DNA of 26,088 nt from positions 1 to 26,088 of the IMG/VR virus record IMGVR_UViG_3300032360_000043; one strand, written 5' to 3'. Origin of the DNA: a virus. Under the pieces are notes generated by a model. That model searched no databases. It saw only the letters and a list, made by a program, of their open reading frames with translations, and had not been told where the DNA came from. Shown in pieces: positions 1-5,413 of the stretch. A program made the translations under genes and the position numbers. Positions within the stretch are counted from its first letter, which is position 1. Each line of letters opens with the position of its first letter.

Positions 1-55
1 GGGGTGTTTGTGGGGTGGGGTACGTTTTGTGTGTGGGAGGCTCTTAGGGGGGCTG

Positions 56-658
56 TTAGAGGCCTTTGAGGGGATTTGTGTTTTGGGGGTGTGTGGGTTG
101 TTTTTCCAGTAGTGTCCATGCTCTGATGTGGTATCCGCAGCCGAGGGTTATGCCGTGTATGGAGAGTATTTTCATGGGTTTGCGTATTACTGGTATTTGG
201 GTGTGGAGGAGTCCGATGAGTCCTCCTGGTTTGAGTATGCGTGAGGCTTCTTTGATGATTTGGTAGGGTGTGGGGTAGTGGTTGGCTGTGTTGTAGAGGT
301 TGTTTGCGTATTCTTGGCTGTAGGGTGGGTCGGCTAGGATGTGTGTGAAGGTTTCGTCGGGGAATGGTGTTTGTCGGCAGTCGGCTACGATGTGTGGGTT
401 TGTTTGTGGCCGGATGTCGATTGTTGTTCCGGTTTTTACTGATCCGGAGCAGAGGTGGAGGATTTGTTCGGGTTGGGCGTTCATGTGTTGGAGTGCCCAT
501 TCGATGAATCCTTTGGGGTAGCCGCCTCCGTCGGGGAATGGGTCGAAGTGTGTGACGGGTTGCGGTTTGCCGTACATGATGGGGTGGCCTTGTTTTTTGG
601 CTCGGGGGTTTAGCGGGAGTTCTCCTTGTTGGTTTCCTGTTCCGATTCGTTTACCCAA
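56..658 (-). CDS. DPPY-motif DNA methyltransferase (class I SAM-dependent)
   Basis: This 200-aa protein is a probable amino-type (N6-adenine or N4-cytosine) DNA methyltransferase. A glycine/serine-rich LCSGS segment near residue 69 fits SAM-binding motif I. The DPPYS motif near residue 110 is the catalytic motif IV. A following RILKPGG segment near residue 140 is typical of the strand after motif IV in Rossmann methyltransferases. The basic N-terminus (MGKRIGTGNQQGELP) is kept if translation starts at TTG 658; GAGG lies about 11 bases upstream, and an internal ATG at Met28 is the alternative. No restriction endonuclease is adjacent, so it is probably an orphan phage enzyme used for self-protection or regulation. 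It is the last gene I can see in the leftward block. The mRNA-sense strand is very rich in C and A. Target specificity cannot be read from the sequence. Confidence 0.75.
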   Translation of the reverse strand: MGKRIGTGNQQGELPLNPRAKKQGHPIMYGKPQPVTHFDPFPDGGGYPKGFIEWALQHMNAQPEQILHLCSGSVKTGTTIDIRPQTNPHIVADCRQTPFPDETFTHILADPPYSQEYANNLYNTANHYPTPYQIIKEASRILKPGGLIGLLHTQIPVIRKPMKILSIHGITLGCGYHIRAWTLLEKQPTHPQNTNPLKGL

Positions 659-694
659 AAGAATGTGTCCTCATTGTACTCTTGAAATTTTTTT

Positions 695-874
695 TTAAAT
701 CTTCGTCAAGTCGGTGTTGACGAGAAGGTAGGTCCATAGTGTGTACCATAGGTGTGTGTGGATGGTCGCTAATGCGAGCCCTATGGTGATTGCGATAAGG
801 AGGTCTGATATGGTGTCTGGAAGCTGTGGGGCTTCTAGGTTGAATGTTGTGGCGCCGATTTGGTATTTAGTCAT
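695..874 (-). CDS. small membrane protein, 59 aa
   Basis: This 59-aa reading frame (MTKYQIGATTF...) was found by reading the gap between its neighbours. Its ATG overlaps the last codons of the upstream gene by 8 bases, which suggests translational coupling. Residues about 22-52 form one long hydrophobic stretch (SDLLIAITIGLALATIH, then an aromatic WYTLWTYLLV), enough for one or two membrane passes, with a short polar N-terminus and the C-terminus TDLTKI. I do not recognise a family. The coding shape, the overlap and the membrane segment support a real gene. A phage membrane or lysis-accessory role is possible but unproven. Confidence 0.6.
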   Translation of the reverse strand: MTKYQIGATTFNLEAPQLPDTISDLLIAITIGLALATIHTHLWYTLWTYLLVNTDLTKI

Positions 875-1163
875 ATGTTACGCCTGTGTCTAGCATGACT
901 CCGGTTGGTCTTGGTAGTTGACTGATGGGGCTTCCGTAGGGCGGGTCGTTGAACTCGGCGTGGATGATTCCCATTAAAATGTCGGTGATGTCGTCTGTCC
1001 AGTCTCCGAAGCTTCCGCTTCGGCAGTATTCCAACATGTCGTCAATTTCGTCTTGGGTGTCTAAACATTCGTGGTCTATCCAGAAGTTGAGTACGAGATG
1101 GATGCTTGTTTCTGAACTGTTTAGTTCTGAAATGCTTTCATCTGAAATTCGTTCGTTCATCAT
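867..1163 (-). CDS. hypothetical acidic protein, 98 aa
   Basis: An acidic 98-aa protein rich in Asp, Glu and Ile, with no motif I recognise. It starts at ATG 1163, directly behind an AAGGAGG ribosome-binding site that lies inside the 3' end of the preceding zinc-ribbon gene; the two overlap as ATGA. The C-terminus (DTGVTYD) overlaps the next small membrane gene. Strong ribosome-binding site and tight coupling on both sides make it very likely to be translated. The function is unknown. Small acidic phage proteins of this kind are often early host-takeover or DNA-mimic proteins, but nothing here proves that. Confidence 0.65.
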   Translation of the reverse strand: MMNERISDESISELNSSETSIHLVLNFWIDHECLDTQDEIDDMLEYCRSGSFGDWTDDITDILMGIIHAEFNDPPYGSPISQLPRPTGVMLDTGVTYD

Positions 1164-1303
1164 TCCTCCTTTATTTTTTTATCGCAAATTGGACACATGT
1201 TGTCTCGGTCGCGAAGTAGTCTCTTACCAATATACCACAAACATCGTTTGCAGTGAATGACTCCGCTTAGTTCTGTTTTCTTTTTGTCTTTGGGGATCAG
1301 CAT
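1160..1303 (-). CDS. zinc-ribbon peptide, 47 aa
   Basis: A 47-aa basic protein (MLIPKDKKKTELSG...) fills the space between two longer genes. It has two CxxC pairs (Cys18/Cys21 in HCKRC and Cys37/Cys40 in MCPIC), separated by an aromatic/basic loop (LWYIGKRLLRDRD). This is the pattern of a single zinc ribbon. It resembles small phage zinc-finger regulators in general design, but I cannot assign a family. Its last codons (KIKEE) encode the AAGGAGG that serves as ribosome-binding site for the next gene, and the stop overlaps that gene's ATG by 4 bases. The spacing from the upstream HNH-like gene is 12 bases. Confidence 0.65.
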   Translation of the reverse strand: MLIPKDKKKTELSGVIHCKRCLWYIGKRLLRDRDNMCPICDKKIKEE

Positions 1304-1315
1304 CAGGCGTTGGAT

Positions 1316-1771
1316 TTATGGTATTGGAGGATTTTGTAAAAAACTTAATGCTCGAGTTATGTCTTCTTTGGAGGAGTGTTCGGAAATGTTGTAGAAGCCG
1401 TCGTACATGGCGGCATGCCATAGGCTGTGATGTTTTGTGCATAGTGGACTGACGGGCCAATGGTCGGCTTCTCTTTTTCCAAAAATTTCTTTGGGTGCCC
1501 AATGATGGTATTCTATATTTTTACTTTTACATCCCTTGTAACTGCATAGCGTGTCTTCGTTTAGTTCTCGATGATCGTCAATGATTGGAGCGTCTGCAAG
1601 GTGGATGTATCTGTTGGCTGCGTTTTTTGAAATATACACTCCGCTTTTTAGGGGTCTGAGACATTCTTTGCAGGCCCATAAATAATTTTCTGCACCGTTT
1701 CTAAATATTAGTTTTCCTAAAAATTTTCCGTGGTTTTTGTCGCAGACGCAAGATTTATTTTCTGTAGCCAT
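1316..1771 (-). CDS. HNH-like zinc-binding protein, 151 aa
   Basis: This 151-aa protein has two cysteine clusters. An N-terminal pair (CVCDKNHG near residue 8, CKEC near 34) is likely a structural zinc site. The C-terminal half reads CSYKGC, then EYHHWAPKEIFG, then PLCTKHHSLWH, near residues 85-118. The order Cys-cluster, HH, PLCxxHHxxxH is the layout of HNH (His-Me finger) nucleases, with the first His of HH as candidate general base and the later His residues as metal ligands. It may be a homing-type or packaging-associated nuclease, or a non-catalytic zinc protein. It begins at ATG 1771, adjoining the stop of the upstream gene, with no good ribosome-binding site, so it is probably translated by coupling. 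Confidence 0.65.
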   Translation of the reverse strand: MATENKSCVCDKNHGKFLGKLIFRNGAENYLWACKECLRPLKSGVYISKNAANRYIHLADAPIIDDHRELNEDTLCSYKGCKSKNIEYHHWAPKEIFGKREADHWPVSPLCTKHHSLWHAAMYDGFYNISEHSSKEDITRALSFLQNPPIP

Positions 1772-1772
1772 G

Positions 1773-2003
1773 TTATTTTATATGTGTCCAAATGTCTCGC
1801 CATGTTGACGGAGAATGATTGCTTTCAATTGCTTGTTTGTGTTCTAAATCTATGTATGGGCGAATTATGTGAATGCATGGATCTTCTTTTTCCCAAAGTT
1901 CGTCTTCTTCATGAGATGACGGAATCCCATCGTGTGTGCTACACACTGGCGGGCCGCAAAAGTTTTCTTTAATTCCTATTGCTATCCATTCATTAAAGTC
2001 CAT
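1773..2003 (-). CDS. conserved-looking phage protein, 76 aa
   Basis: A 76-aa acidic protein beginning MDFNEWIAIGIKENFCGPPVC. The segments FCGPPVCSTHDG, DPCIHIIRPY and NHSPSTWR look like those of a family of small uncharacterised phage proteins that share FCGPxVCxTHDGxP and PCIHxxRxY. That recognition is from memory and was not searched. The two Cys residues and His of CxxxxxCxTHDG could bind a metal. It lies between two unknown genes in the leftward block, 3 bases after the upstream stop, and has only a weak AAGG element 12 bases before its ATG. Its function is unknown. Confidence 0.65.
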   Translation of the reverse strand: MDFNEWIAIGIKENFCGPPVCSTHDGIPSSHEEDELWEKEDPCIHIIRPYIDLEHKQAIESNHSPSTWRDIWTHIK

Positions 2004-2006
2004 ATT

Positions 2007-2339
2007 TTAGTTGAACCTTTCAGCGTCTGCGATTAAGGCTTCGAGATCTGATTTTGAATCTAATTGAGACATTTTTATTTTAGCTCCGTCGGTTGGGATA
2101 GTGACTGGGGTTTGGGGGCGTAGGTCAACGGTGAAGGTGAGTGTTCCTTTGGAAAGTTTAATTTCGCAGTCGCTAATTATTGAGAAGTCTTGGTAGTCAA
2201 GGTTTCGTTGTTTGATCCATTTGAGACGCATTTCTCCTTCTAGTGGAGGCATGCCTGCTTGTTTGATAACGTTGGCTCGTTCAATAAATCGGTTGTGTAG
2301 GGCGTCGGTCCATTCTTTTTCAGCGTCATTCATGCCCAT
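2007..2339 (-). CDS. hypothetical protein, 110 aa
   Basis: A 110-aa soluble protein (MGMNDAEKEWTDALHNRF...). The N-terminal ~35 residues look helical and charged. The middle is beta-rich (FSIISDCEIKLSKGTLTFTVDLRPQ). The C-terminus is helical (SDLEALIADAERFN). AGGA lies 7 bases before ATG 2339 and overlaps the stop region of the upstream gene, supporting this start. I recognise no family. Confidence 0.6.
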   Translation of the reverse strand: MGMNDAEKEWTDALHNRFIERANVIKQAGMPPLEGEMRLKWIKQRNLDYQDFSIISDCEIKLSKGTLTFTVDLRPQTPVTIPTDGAKIKMSQLDSKSDLEALIADAERFN

Positions 2340-2343
2340 TATC

Positions 2344-3003
2344 TTATCCTATGCGATACGGTGGATGAGCATCGAAAAGGCCTCGTGCGTTTAGTTCTTT
2401 TTGTTGTTCCATTGTTTCCTTCATTAATTCTTTACTGACAGCAGTAACGAATGGCCCTTCGCGCATCACTATCCAACCTTCATCAACAATTCGATTACTG
2501 CCGCAACATCCCATATATAAATCTACAAGATCATGGCAGAACAGGTATTCGCTATATTTATGATCTGCGTCACCTTGTTCTTCACTGACCCATGCGAGAG
2601 CATCGCAGACATCATCTTCAAACTTAAATGTAATATCACCAATATGACCATCGTAATCGATAAAGGGATATGTTTCCCTGTAGTTGGGATCTACGTTTAG
2701 AATAGCCTGCCACCAAGGTCCAACTCCATCCCATCGAACCAGCATGCTGCAACCCCATCTACCGGCCTGAGTCCACCAGATTTGTTTTGGATGTACCCGA
2801 TAATCCCAAATTTCAATTTCACGTTCGCTATCATAAGTGCCAGTAGCAAACTCAGTATATTGATGAATTTCGACTTGTCCTCCAAATTTATTATCCTTGG
2901 TTGCCATTCCTGTCCACCTAGAGAATTCTTTATTACCATTTTGAGAAATGGTTGGCCAATCAGGGATAATGCCTTCACTAATAGATGTTACATTAATTGT
3001 CAT
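2344..3003 (-). CDS. hypothetical protein, 219 aa
   Basis: A 219-aa acidic, tryptophan-rich protein with many WDG, YDGHIGD and FEDD segments, followed by a cysteine pair (GCCGSNR near residue 168) and a helical C-terminus (SKELMKETMEQQKELNARG). It has no signal peptide or membrane segment. The start at ATG 3003 is supported by AAGGAG 6-7 bases upstream. It follows the cytosine methyltransferase gene with a 20-base gap, so it is probably cotranscribed. I cannot assign a function. Codon use is more even than in the C/A-rich genes at the far left. Confidence 0.65.
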   Translation of the reverse strand: MTINVTSISEGIIPDWPTISQNGNKEFSRWTGMATKDNKFGGQVEIHQYTEFATGTYDSEREIEIWDYRVHPKQIWWTQAGRWGCSMLVRWDGVGPWWQAILNVDPNYRETYPFIDYDGHIGDITFKFEDDVCDALAWVSEEQGDADHKYSEYLFCHDLVDLYMGCCGSNRIVDEGWIVMREGPFVTAVSKELMKETMEQQKELNARGLFDAHPPYRIG

Positions 3004-3023
3004 TATTTTCTCCTTTTATTTTT

Positions 3024-4115
3024 TTATCTTACCGGAACAGGGTCTGATGTCATCCTGTCCAATAGAACGTTGTATGCCATTGTTACGCATTGTGGAACAA
3101 CTGAGTTTCCAAGGGAGCGAAGTCGGTCCACCCTAAAGGCAGACCCATCAGTGTCTCCACGAACTGTGGGTTTAGGTAAACCTGATTCAAGCCATCTGCT
3201 CCACGCGTCGTCATCTGTTCTCGTAGGTGGGAAGCATCCGTAAGTGTTGTGCCATCCTTTGATTTCCAAGAGTCCTTCTTGACTGTTTCTCTCCGAGAAT
3301 TTCCAGCGTCCCTTGCTGTTGGTGTTGGCCAAAGTGCTGCCCCCTCCAGATTCTCGTTTCCTTTGTGACCACTTTCCCTTCGTCCGTCCTTCAAGCTTTC
3401 TGGTCCACGACTCCCATCCCTCGCATTCGGGGTTGGCCACAAAACAGCCTGAACTGTCAAATTTGTAATACGATTCTCCGCTCGTTTCATCCAATCGATA
3501 TTCGGCCCCACTTCCTTCCACATGTTCGCCGTTGGGGTTGCCCATTGCTTGTCTTCTGAGTTGTGTGTACAGGCGCGTTCTATCCAACCATGGTTTAATG
3601 TCGATGTCCTCCCTGTGGGCAAGAAGGAATAGCCTTTGTCGTTTATGGGGCGCTTGACTGTCACTTGCGTTGAACAGACCCCATTCCGCAGCGTACCCCA
3701 TTTCGGCAAGATCGAAGAGAATTTCATAAAGGCCTCTGCTGACGAGACCGGGCGTGTTTTCAATAAAGATTTGGCACGGCCCGCAGTCCTGACTAATTCT
3801 ATAAATGTAAGGCCAGAGCCATCTTTCGTCGTTTGTTCCTGCATGCTTACCGGCATACGAAAAAGGTTGGCAGGGGAAGCCCGCAGATAGGATGTCCACG
3901 CATCCACTCCACTCTGCGCTTCCGAAGGATTCAATATCGTCCCAAATAGGCGCGACATCCATTGTCTGTTCTTCCATCCTCGCCACGAGAATGGCCGCAG
4001 CGAAGGCATCCCTTTCGACGTAACCCACAGTCTTAACTCCGAGTGCGCTTTGAAGTCCAAGGTCGATTGCTCCGATACCAGAGCAGAGTGATAAGTGTCG
4101 GGGGTGTATAGCCAT
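3024..4115 (-). CDS. dcm: DNA (cytosine-5) methyltransferase
   Basis: An orphan C5-cytosine methyltransferase of about 363 aa. Numbered from ATG 4115: motif I LCSGIGAIDLG (9-20) binds SAM. Motif IV GFPCQPF holds the catalytic Cys82. Motif VI reads ENT (119-121) rather than the usual ENV. Motif VIII is QAPHKRQRLF (154-163). A variable target-recognition region spans about 170-310. Motif X with RVDRLRSLGNSVVPQ lies near 328-342. All the catalytic landmarks are present, so it should be active. A GTG at 4136 would add seven residues, but ATG 4115 gives the normal distance to motif I. There is no clear ribosome-binding site; an extended -10 ends 11 bases upstream of the ATG. No partner endonuclease is visible. 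The same DNA is also open in the +1 frame over nearly its full length (see the 3083-4120 entry). Confidence 0.92.
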   Translation of the reverse strand: MAIHPRHLSLCSGIGAIDLGLQSALGVKTVGYVERDAFAAAILVARMEEQTMDVAPIWDDIESFGSAEWSGCVDILSAGFPCQPFSYAGKHAGTNDERWLWPYIYRISQDCGPCQIFIENTPGLVSRGLYEILFDLAEMGYAAEWGLFNASDSQAPHKRQRLFLLAHREDIDIKPWLDRTRLYTQLRRQAMGNPNGEHVEGSGAEYRLDETSGESYYKFDSSGCFVANPECEGWESWTRKLEGRTKGKWSQRKRESGGGSTLANTNSKGRWKFSERNSQEGLLEIKGWHNTYGCFPPTRTDDDAWSRWLESGLPKPTVRGDTDGSAFRVDRLRSLGNSVVPQCVTMAYNVLLDRMTSDPVPVR

Positions 4116-4120
4116 GTCAC
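3083..4120 (-). CDS. overlapping +1-frame product inside the methyltransferase gene, 345 aa
   Basis: A second reading frame on the same strand, shifted by +1 relative to the cytosine methyltransferase, is open for 345 codons from GTG 4120 to a stop at 3083. Its product has internal structure of its own: LPKWGTLRNGVC near 138-149; three copies of a W(A/P)TPxA motif (WATPTA 193-198, WPTPNARD 228-235, WPTPTARD 264-271); and LNPQFVETLMGLPLGWTDF near 316-334. From memory, stand-alone hypothetical proteins in phages and bacteria share LPRWG-RNG, WPTPxARD and LNPxxVEWLMGFPxGWT, so this may be a real overprinted gene. It could also be a fixed consequence of methyltransferase coding. The start lies 5 bases upstream of the methyltransferase ATG. 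There is no ribosome-binding site, but a TGATACACT element ends 6 bases upstream, which would fit a leaderless start. Translation is unproven. Confidence 0.45.
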   Translation of the reverse strand: MTWLYTPDTYHSALVSEQSTLDFKAHSELRLWVTSKGMPSLRPFSWRGWKNRQWMSRLFGTILNPSEAQSGVDAWTSYLRASPANLFRMPVSMQEQTTKDGSGLTFIELVRTAGRAKSLLKTRPVSSAEAFMKFSSILPKWGTLRNGVCSTQVTVKRPINDKGYSFLPTGRTSTLNHGWIERACTHNSEDKQWATPTANMWKEVGPNIDWMKRAENRITNLTVQAVLWPTPNARDGSRGPESLKDGRRESGHKGNENLEGAALWPTPTARDAGNSRRETVKKDSWKSKDGTTLTDASHLREQMTTRGADGLNQVYLNPQFVETLMGLPLGWTDFAPLETQLFHNA

Positions 4121-4126
4121 TAATGT

Positions 4127-4135
4127 AGTGTATCA
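4127..4135 (-). promoter_or_regulatory. possible extended -10 promoter for the methyltransferase pair
   Basis: Leftward TGATACACT is an extended -10 element (TGn plus TACACT) with no recognisable -35. The expected transcription start falls on or next to the GTG 4120 and ATG 4115 starts, so the message would be leaderless or nearly so. Neither start has a Shine-Dalgarno sequence. Weak evidence. Confidence 0.3.
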
Positions 4136-4170
4136 CAAAGAATGGTTGATGTGGAGGAACTGAGGGGGAT

Positions 4171-4542
4171 TTAGCGTGAGCCGCCGAAATATTCCACGGC
4201 GTGGCCTTCTTCGATCAGTACGTCGTTTAAACAAAGACCGTCGTGATTTAAAATGCGTCCGAGAACGCGGCCGAACTTTCCTTTTTTATCTAAACTAGTT
4301 TCGATGATAGGATTCATTCCTGTTTCTTCGAAAATCCAGTGACCAACAAATTCTTTTGCTGCGAGACCTAAAGCTTTTTCTTCTAAGTCTCTGGTTCTAG
4401 ATTCTGGAGTGTTCACTCCTGCGAATCGAACTCTAGCTTTGTATAGAATGTCAAACCCGAGATCGAAGGTTACATCGATGGTGTCTCCATCAATTATTCG
4501 ATCAACATGGGCATTGTAATGAAAAAGTTTGTTTGCAGCCAT
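4171..4542 (-). CDS. staphylococcal nuclease (thermonuclease) homologue
   Basis: An SNase-fold nuclease of about 123 aa that should cut DNA and RNA with Ca2+. The core shows DRIIDGDTIDV (Asp of the metal site), RVRFAGVNTPE (Arg and Glu spaced as Arg35 and Glu43 of the Staphylococcus enzyme), GKFGR (equivalent of Arg87), and the family C-terminal pattern LIEEGHAVEYFGG. The metal-site Asp40 position is Asn (VNTPE), which is common in homologues. There is no signal peptide, so it probably acts inside the cell, for example on host DNA or in nucleotide scavenging. I chose ATG 4542 (MAANKLFHYN), which matches the usual short N-terminus; in-frame ATG 4563 and TTG 4572 would add 7 and 10 residues, and none has a strong ribosome-binding site. 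It is the first gene behind the promoter at 4622-4650 and lies just upstream of the methyltransferase. Confidence 0.9.
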   Translation of the reverse strand: MAANKLFHYNAHVDRIIDGDTIDVTFDLGFDILYKARVRFAGVNTPESRTRDLEEKALGLAAKEFVGHWIFEETGMNPIIETSLDKKGKFGRVLGRILNHDGLCLNDVLIEEGHAVEYFGGSR

Positions 4543-4621
4543 ATCATTAGTGAGGAGCCCCATACCATTCAATTAGAGCCCTAAGGCAAATAATCGAAGA
4601 CGCGGGGCTTCTCTACGAAAC

Positions 4622-4650
4622 AGTATAACACATCTAAAATTAAATTTCAA
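4622..4650 (-). promoter_or_regulatory. leftward sigma70-type promoter upstream of the SNase gene
   Basis: On the leftward strand TTGAAA (4650-4645) and TATACT (4627-4622) are separated by exactly 17 bases of AT-rich DNA. The expected start is near 4615, giving a leader of 50-75 bases. This is the best consensus promoter in the leftward block. It would drive SNase, the methyltransferase and the genes to their left independently of the membrane-peptide cluster. Confidence 0.6.
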
Positions 4651-4663
4651 GCATTTAAGGGCG

Positions 4664-4846
4664 TTAGGTTTTTTCCGGCTTCTTATCCATCTTGTATAGA
4701 TTACAATTGATACACCATAGCCATTGTAAATGCTGACCATTGGTTAATGATGTCATCAAGTCGGTTGAGATCCAGTGATGGTCAATAAGTTTGAGTTGAC
4801 CGTTTTGGTAGGTACAGCACTTGTTTTTCAGGTGTGAGCTAAGAAT
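4664..4846 (-). CDS. HNH-like short ORF with no canonical start codon
   Basis: The leftward frame is open from 4849 to a stop at 4664 and encodes KCCTYQNG, then LIDHHWIS, then LQWLWCINCNLYK. The order Cys pair, DHHWIS, WCxxCNxxK is the layout of a small HNH or zinc-binding protein, and the residues look protein-like throughout. There is no ATG, GTG or TTG at the expected N-terminus. The candidates are ATT 4846, which has GAGG 9 bases upstream and overlaps the previous gene by 8 bases, or late codons that would remove the first Cys pair. It may be a rare ATT start, a +1 frameshift extension of the gene ending at 4839, or a decayed HNH gene. Confidence 0.4.
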   Translation of the reverse strand: MLSSHLKNKCCTYQNGQLKLIDHHWISTDLMTSLTNGQHLQWLWCINCNLYKMDKKPEKT

Positions 4847-5096
4847 TTTTCAAGACCTCAGAATTGATATGCACTGTAAACATGCCTCTCAATTCTGCTA
4901 CGTCTTCCTTAACTCCACCTAGTTCCCTGTAAACAAGGTCATATAACTGCCCTACCTGCTTATATAAATCTCCACGCCCATTCTTCACGCCATAGTTTTG
5001 ATTGTTATATTTCTTTTGGCGAATATATACAATACAAACTGCGGCAATATTTGTAATGGTTAGGCCGAATAGGCCAAACCAATTAGTTGCATCCAT
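4839..5096 (-). CDS. membrane-anchored coiled-coil protein, 85 aa
   Basis: An 85-aa protein with one N-terminal membrane segment (WFGLFGLTITNIAAVCIVYI, residues 6-25), a basic cytoplasmic stretch (RQKKYNNQNYGVKNGRG), and a helical, probably coiled-coil tail (DLYKQVGQLYDLVYRELGGVKEDVAELRG). This design is shared by small phage proteins next to lysis genes (holin or holin-accessory types), but no family can be fixed from sequence alone. GGGGAGG 5 bases before ATG 5096 gives a strong ribosome-binding site. Just upstream, CCTCC and GGAGG arms could form a small hairpin that hides it. Confidence 0.65.
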   Translation of the reverse strand: MDATNWFGLFGLTITNIAAVCIVYIRQKKYNNQNYGVKNGRGDLYKQVGQLYDLVYRELGGVKEDVAELRGMFTVHINSEVLKNS

Positions 5097-5196
5097 TGAG
5101 TCCTCCCCGGAGGCTGGCTTTAAGCGCCCTAGTCCTCCGATGTATGAACTCTATTGTACTATCTGTAGAATTATAATTCAAAGAATCTATGACCAA
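5083..5196 (-). CDS. possible small protein, 37 aa
   Basis: A TTG-initiated frame of 37 codons (MVIDSLNYNSTDSTIEFIHRR..., basic C-terminal half RTRALKASLRGGLNGCN). GGAG lies about 10 bases upstream. It starts 3 bases after the stop of the upstream membrane peptide and overlaps the next gene's start by 14 bases, the packing seen across this block. There is no homology I recognise, and the frame is short enough to be chance. Confidence 0.35.
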   Translation of the reverse strand: MVIDSLNYNSTDSTIEFIHRRTRALKASLRGGLNGCN

Positions 5197-5199
5197 CTT

Positions 5200-5316
5200 T
5201 TAAGAACTCCAATAATTCATTACTGCTACAACAAGCATTGTAATTAGTAGCAGGGGAGCCATAACTACAAGATACCCTATAACATCGATTAAAGTATTTA
5301 AATACTTTTTATTCAC
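5200..5316 (-). CDS. small single-pass membrane peptide, 38 aa
   Basis: A 38-aa GTG-started frame (MNKKYLNTLIDVIGYL...) whose residues 8-32 are almost wholly hydrophobic (DVIGYLVVMAPLLLITMLVVAVM), preceded by two lysines. It overlaps the upstream membrane peptide by 8 bases (GTGAATAA), and an AAGGA lies just before the start, although at short spacing. The positive-inside N-terminus and single span suggest an inner-membrane peptide, possibly a holin, pinholin or spanin-type accessory. No family was recognised. Confidence 0.5.
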   Translation of the reverse strand: MNKKYLNTLIDVIGYLVVMAPLLLITMLVVAVMNYWSS

Positions 5317-5398
5317 CGTCCTTGGGCTTTCCATACGTATGCTTTAGCGCAAAGAAGAATACCGCTGCTAATAATAAAACTAGTGCAAAGTCTTTCAC
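5309..5398 (-). CDS. very small membrane peptide, 29 aa
   Basis: A 29-aa GTG-started frame: MKDFALVLLLAAVFFFALKH followed by TYGKPKDGE. GGGAGG stands 4-5 bases before the GTG, the strongest initiation signal in this stretch. One hydrophobic span (residues 4-18) is followed by a short charged tail. It overlaps the next membrane peptide by 8 bases. The ribosome-binding site is the main evidence that it is translated. Confidence 0.5.
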   Translation of the reverse strand: MKDFALVLLLAAVFFFALKHTYGKPKDGE

Positions 5399-5413
5399 AG
5401 TTCCTCCCCCATG

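Noticed and set aside
1224-1502. 92-codon leftward frame overlapping the HNH-like gene
   Set aside because: Composition is Arg/Ser/Thr-rich without motifs, and it lies across two better genes (the zinc ribbon 1160-1303 and the HNH-like protein), both with cysteine patterns.
2697-2978. 93-codon leftward frame inside the 219-aa gene
   Set aside because: No ribosome-binding site or recognisable motif. Unlike the frame inside the methyltransferase gene, it shows no protein-family signature.
3024-4136. GTG 4136 as start of the cytosine methyltransferase
   Set aside because: It adds seven residues not expected before motif I, and the codon lies within the probable -10 element; ATG 4115 is preferred.
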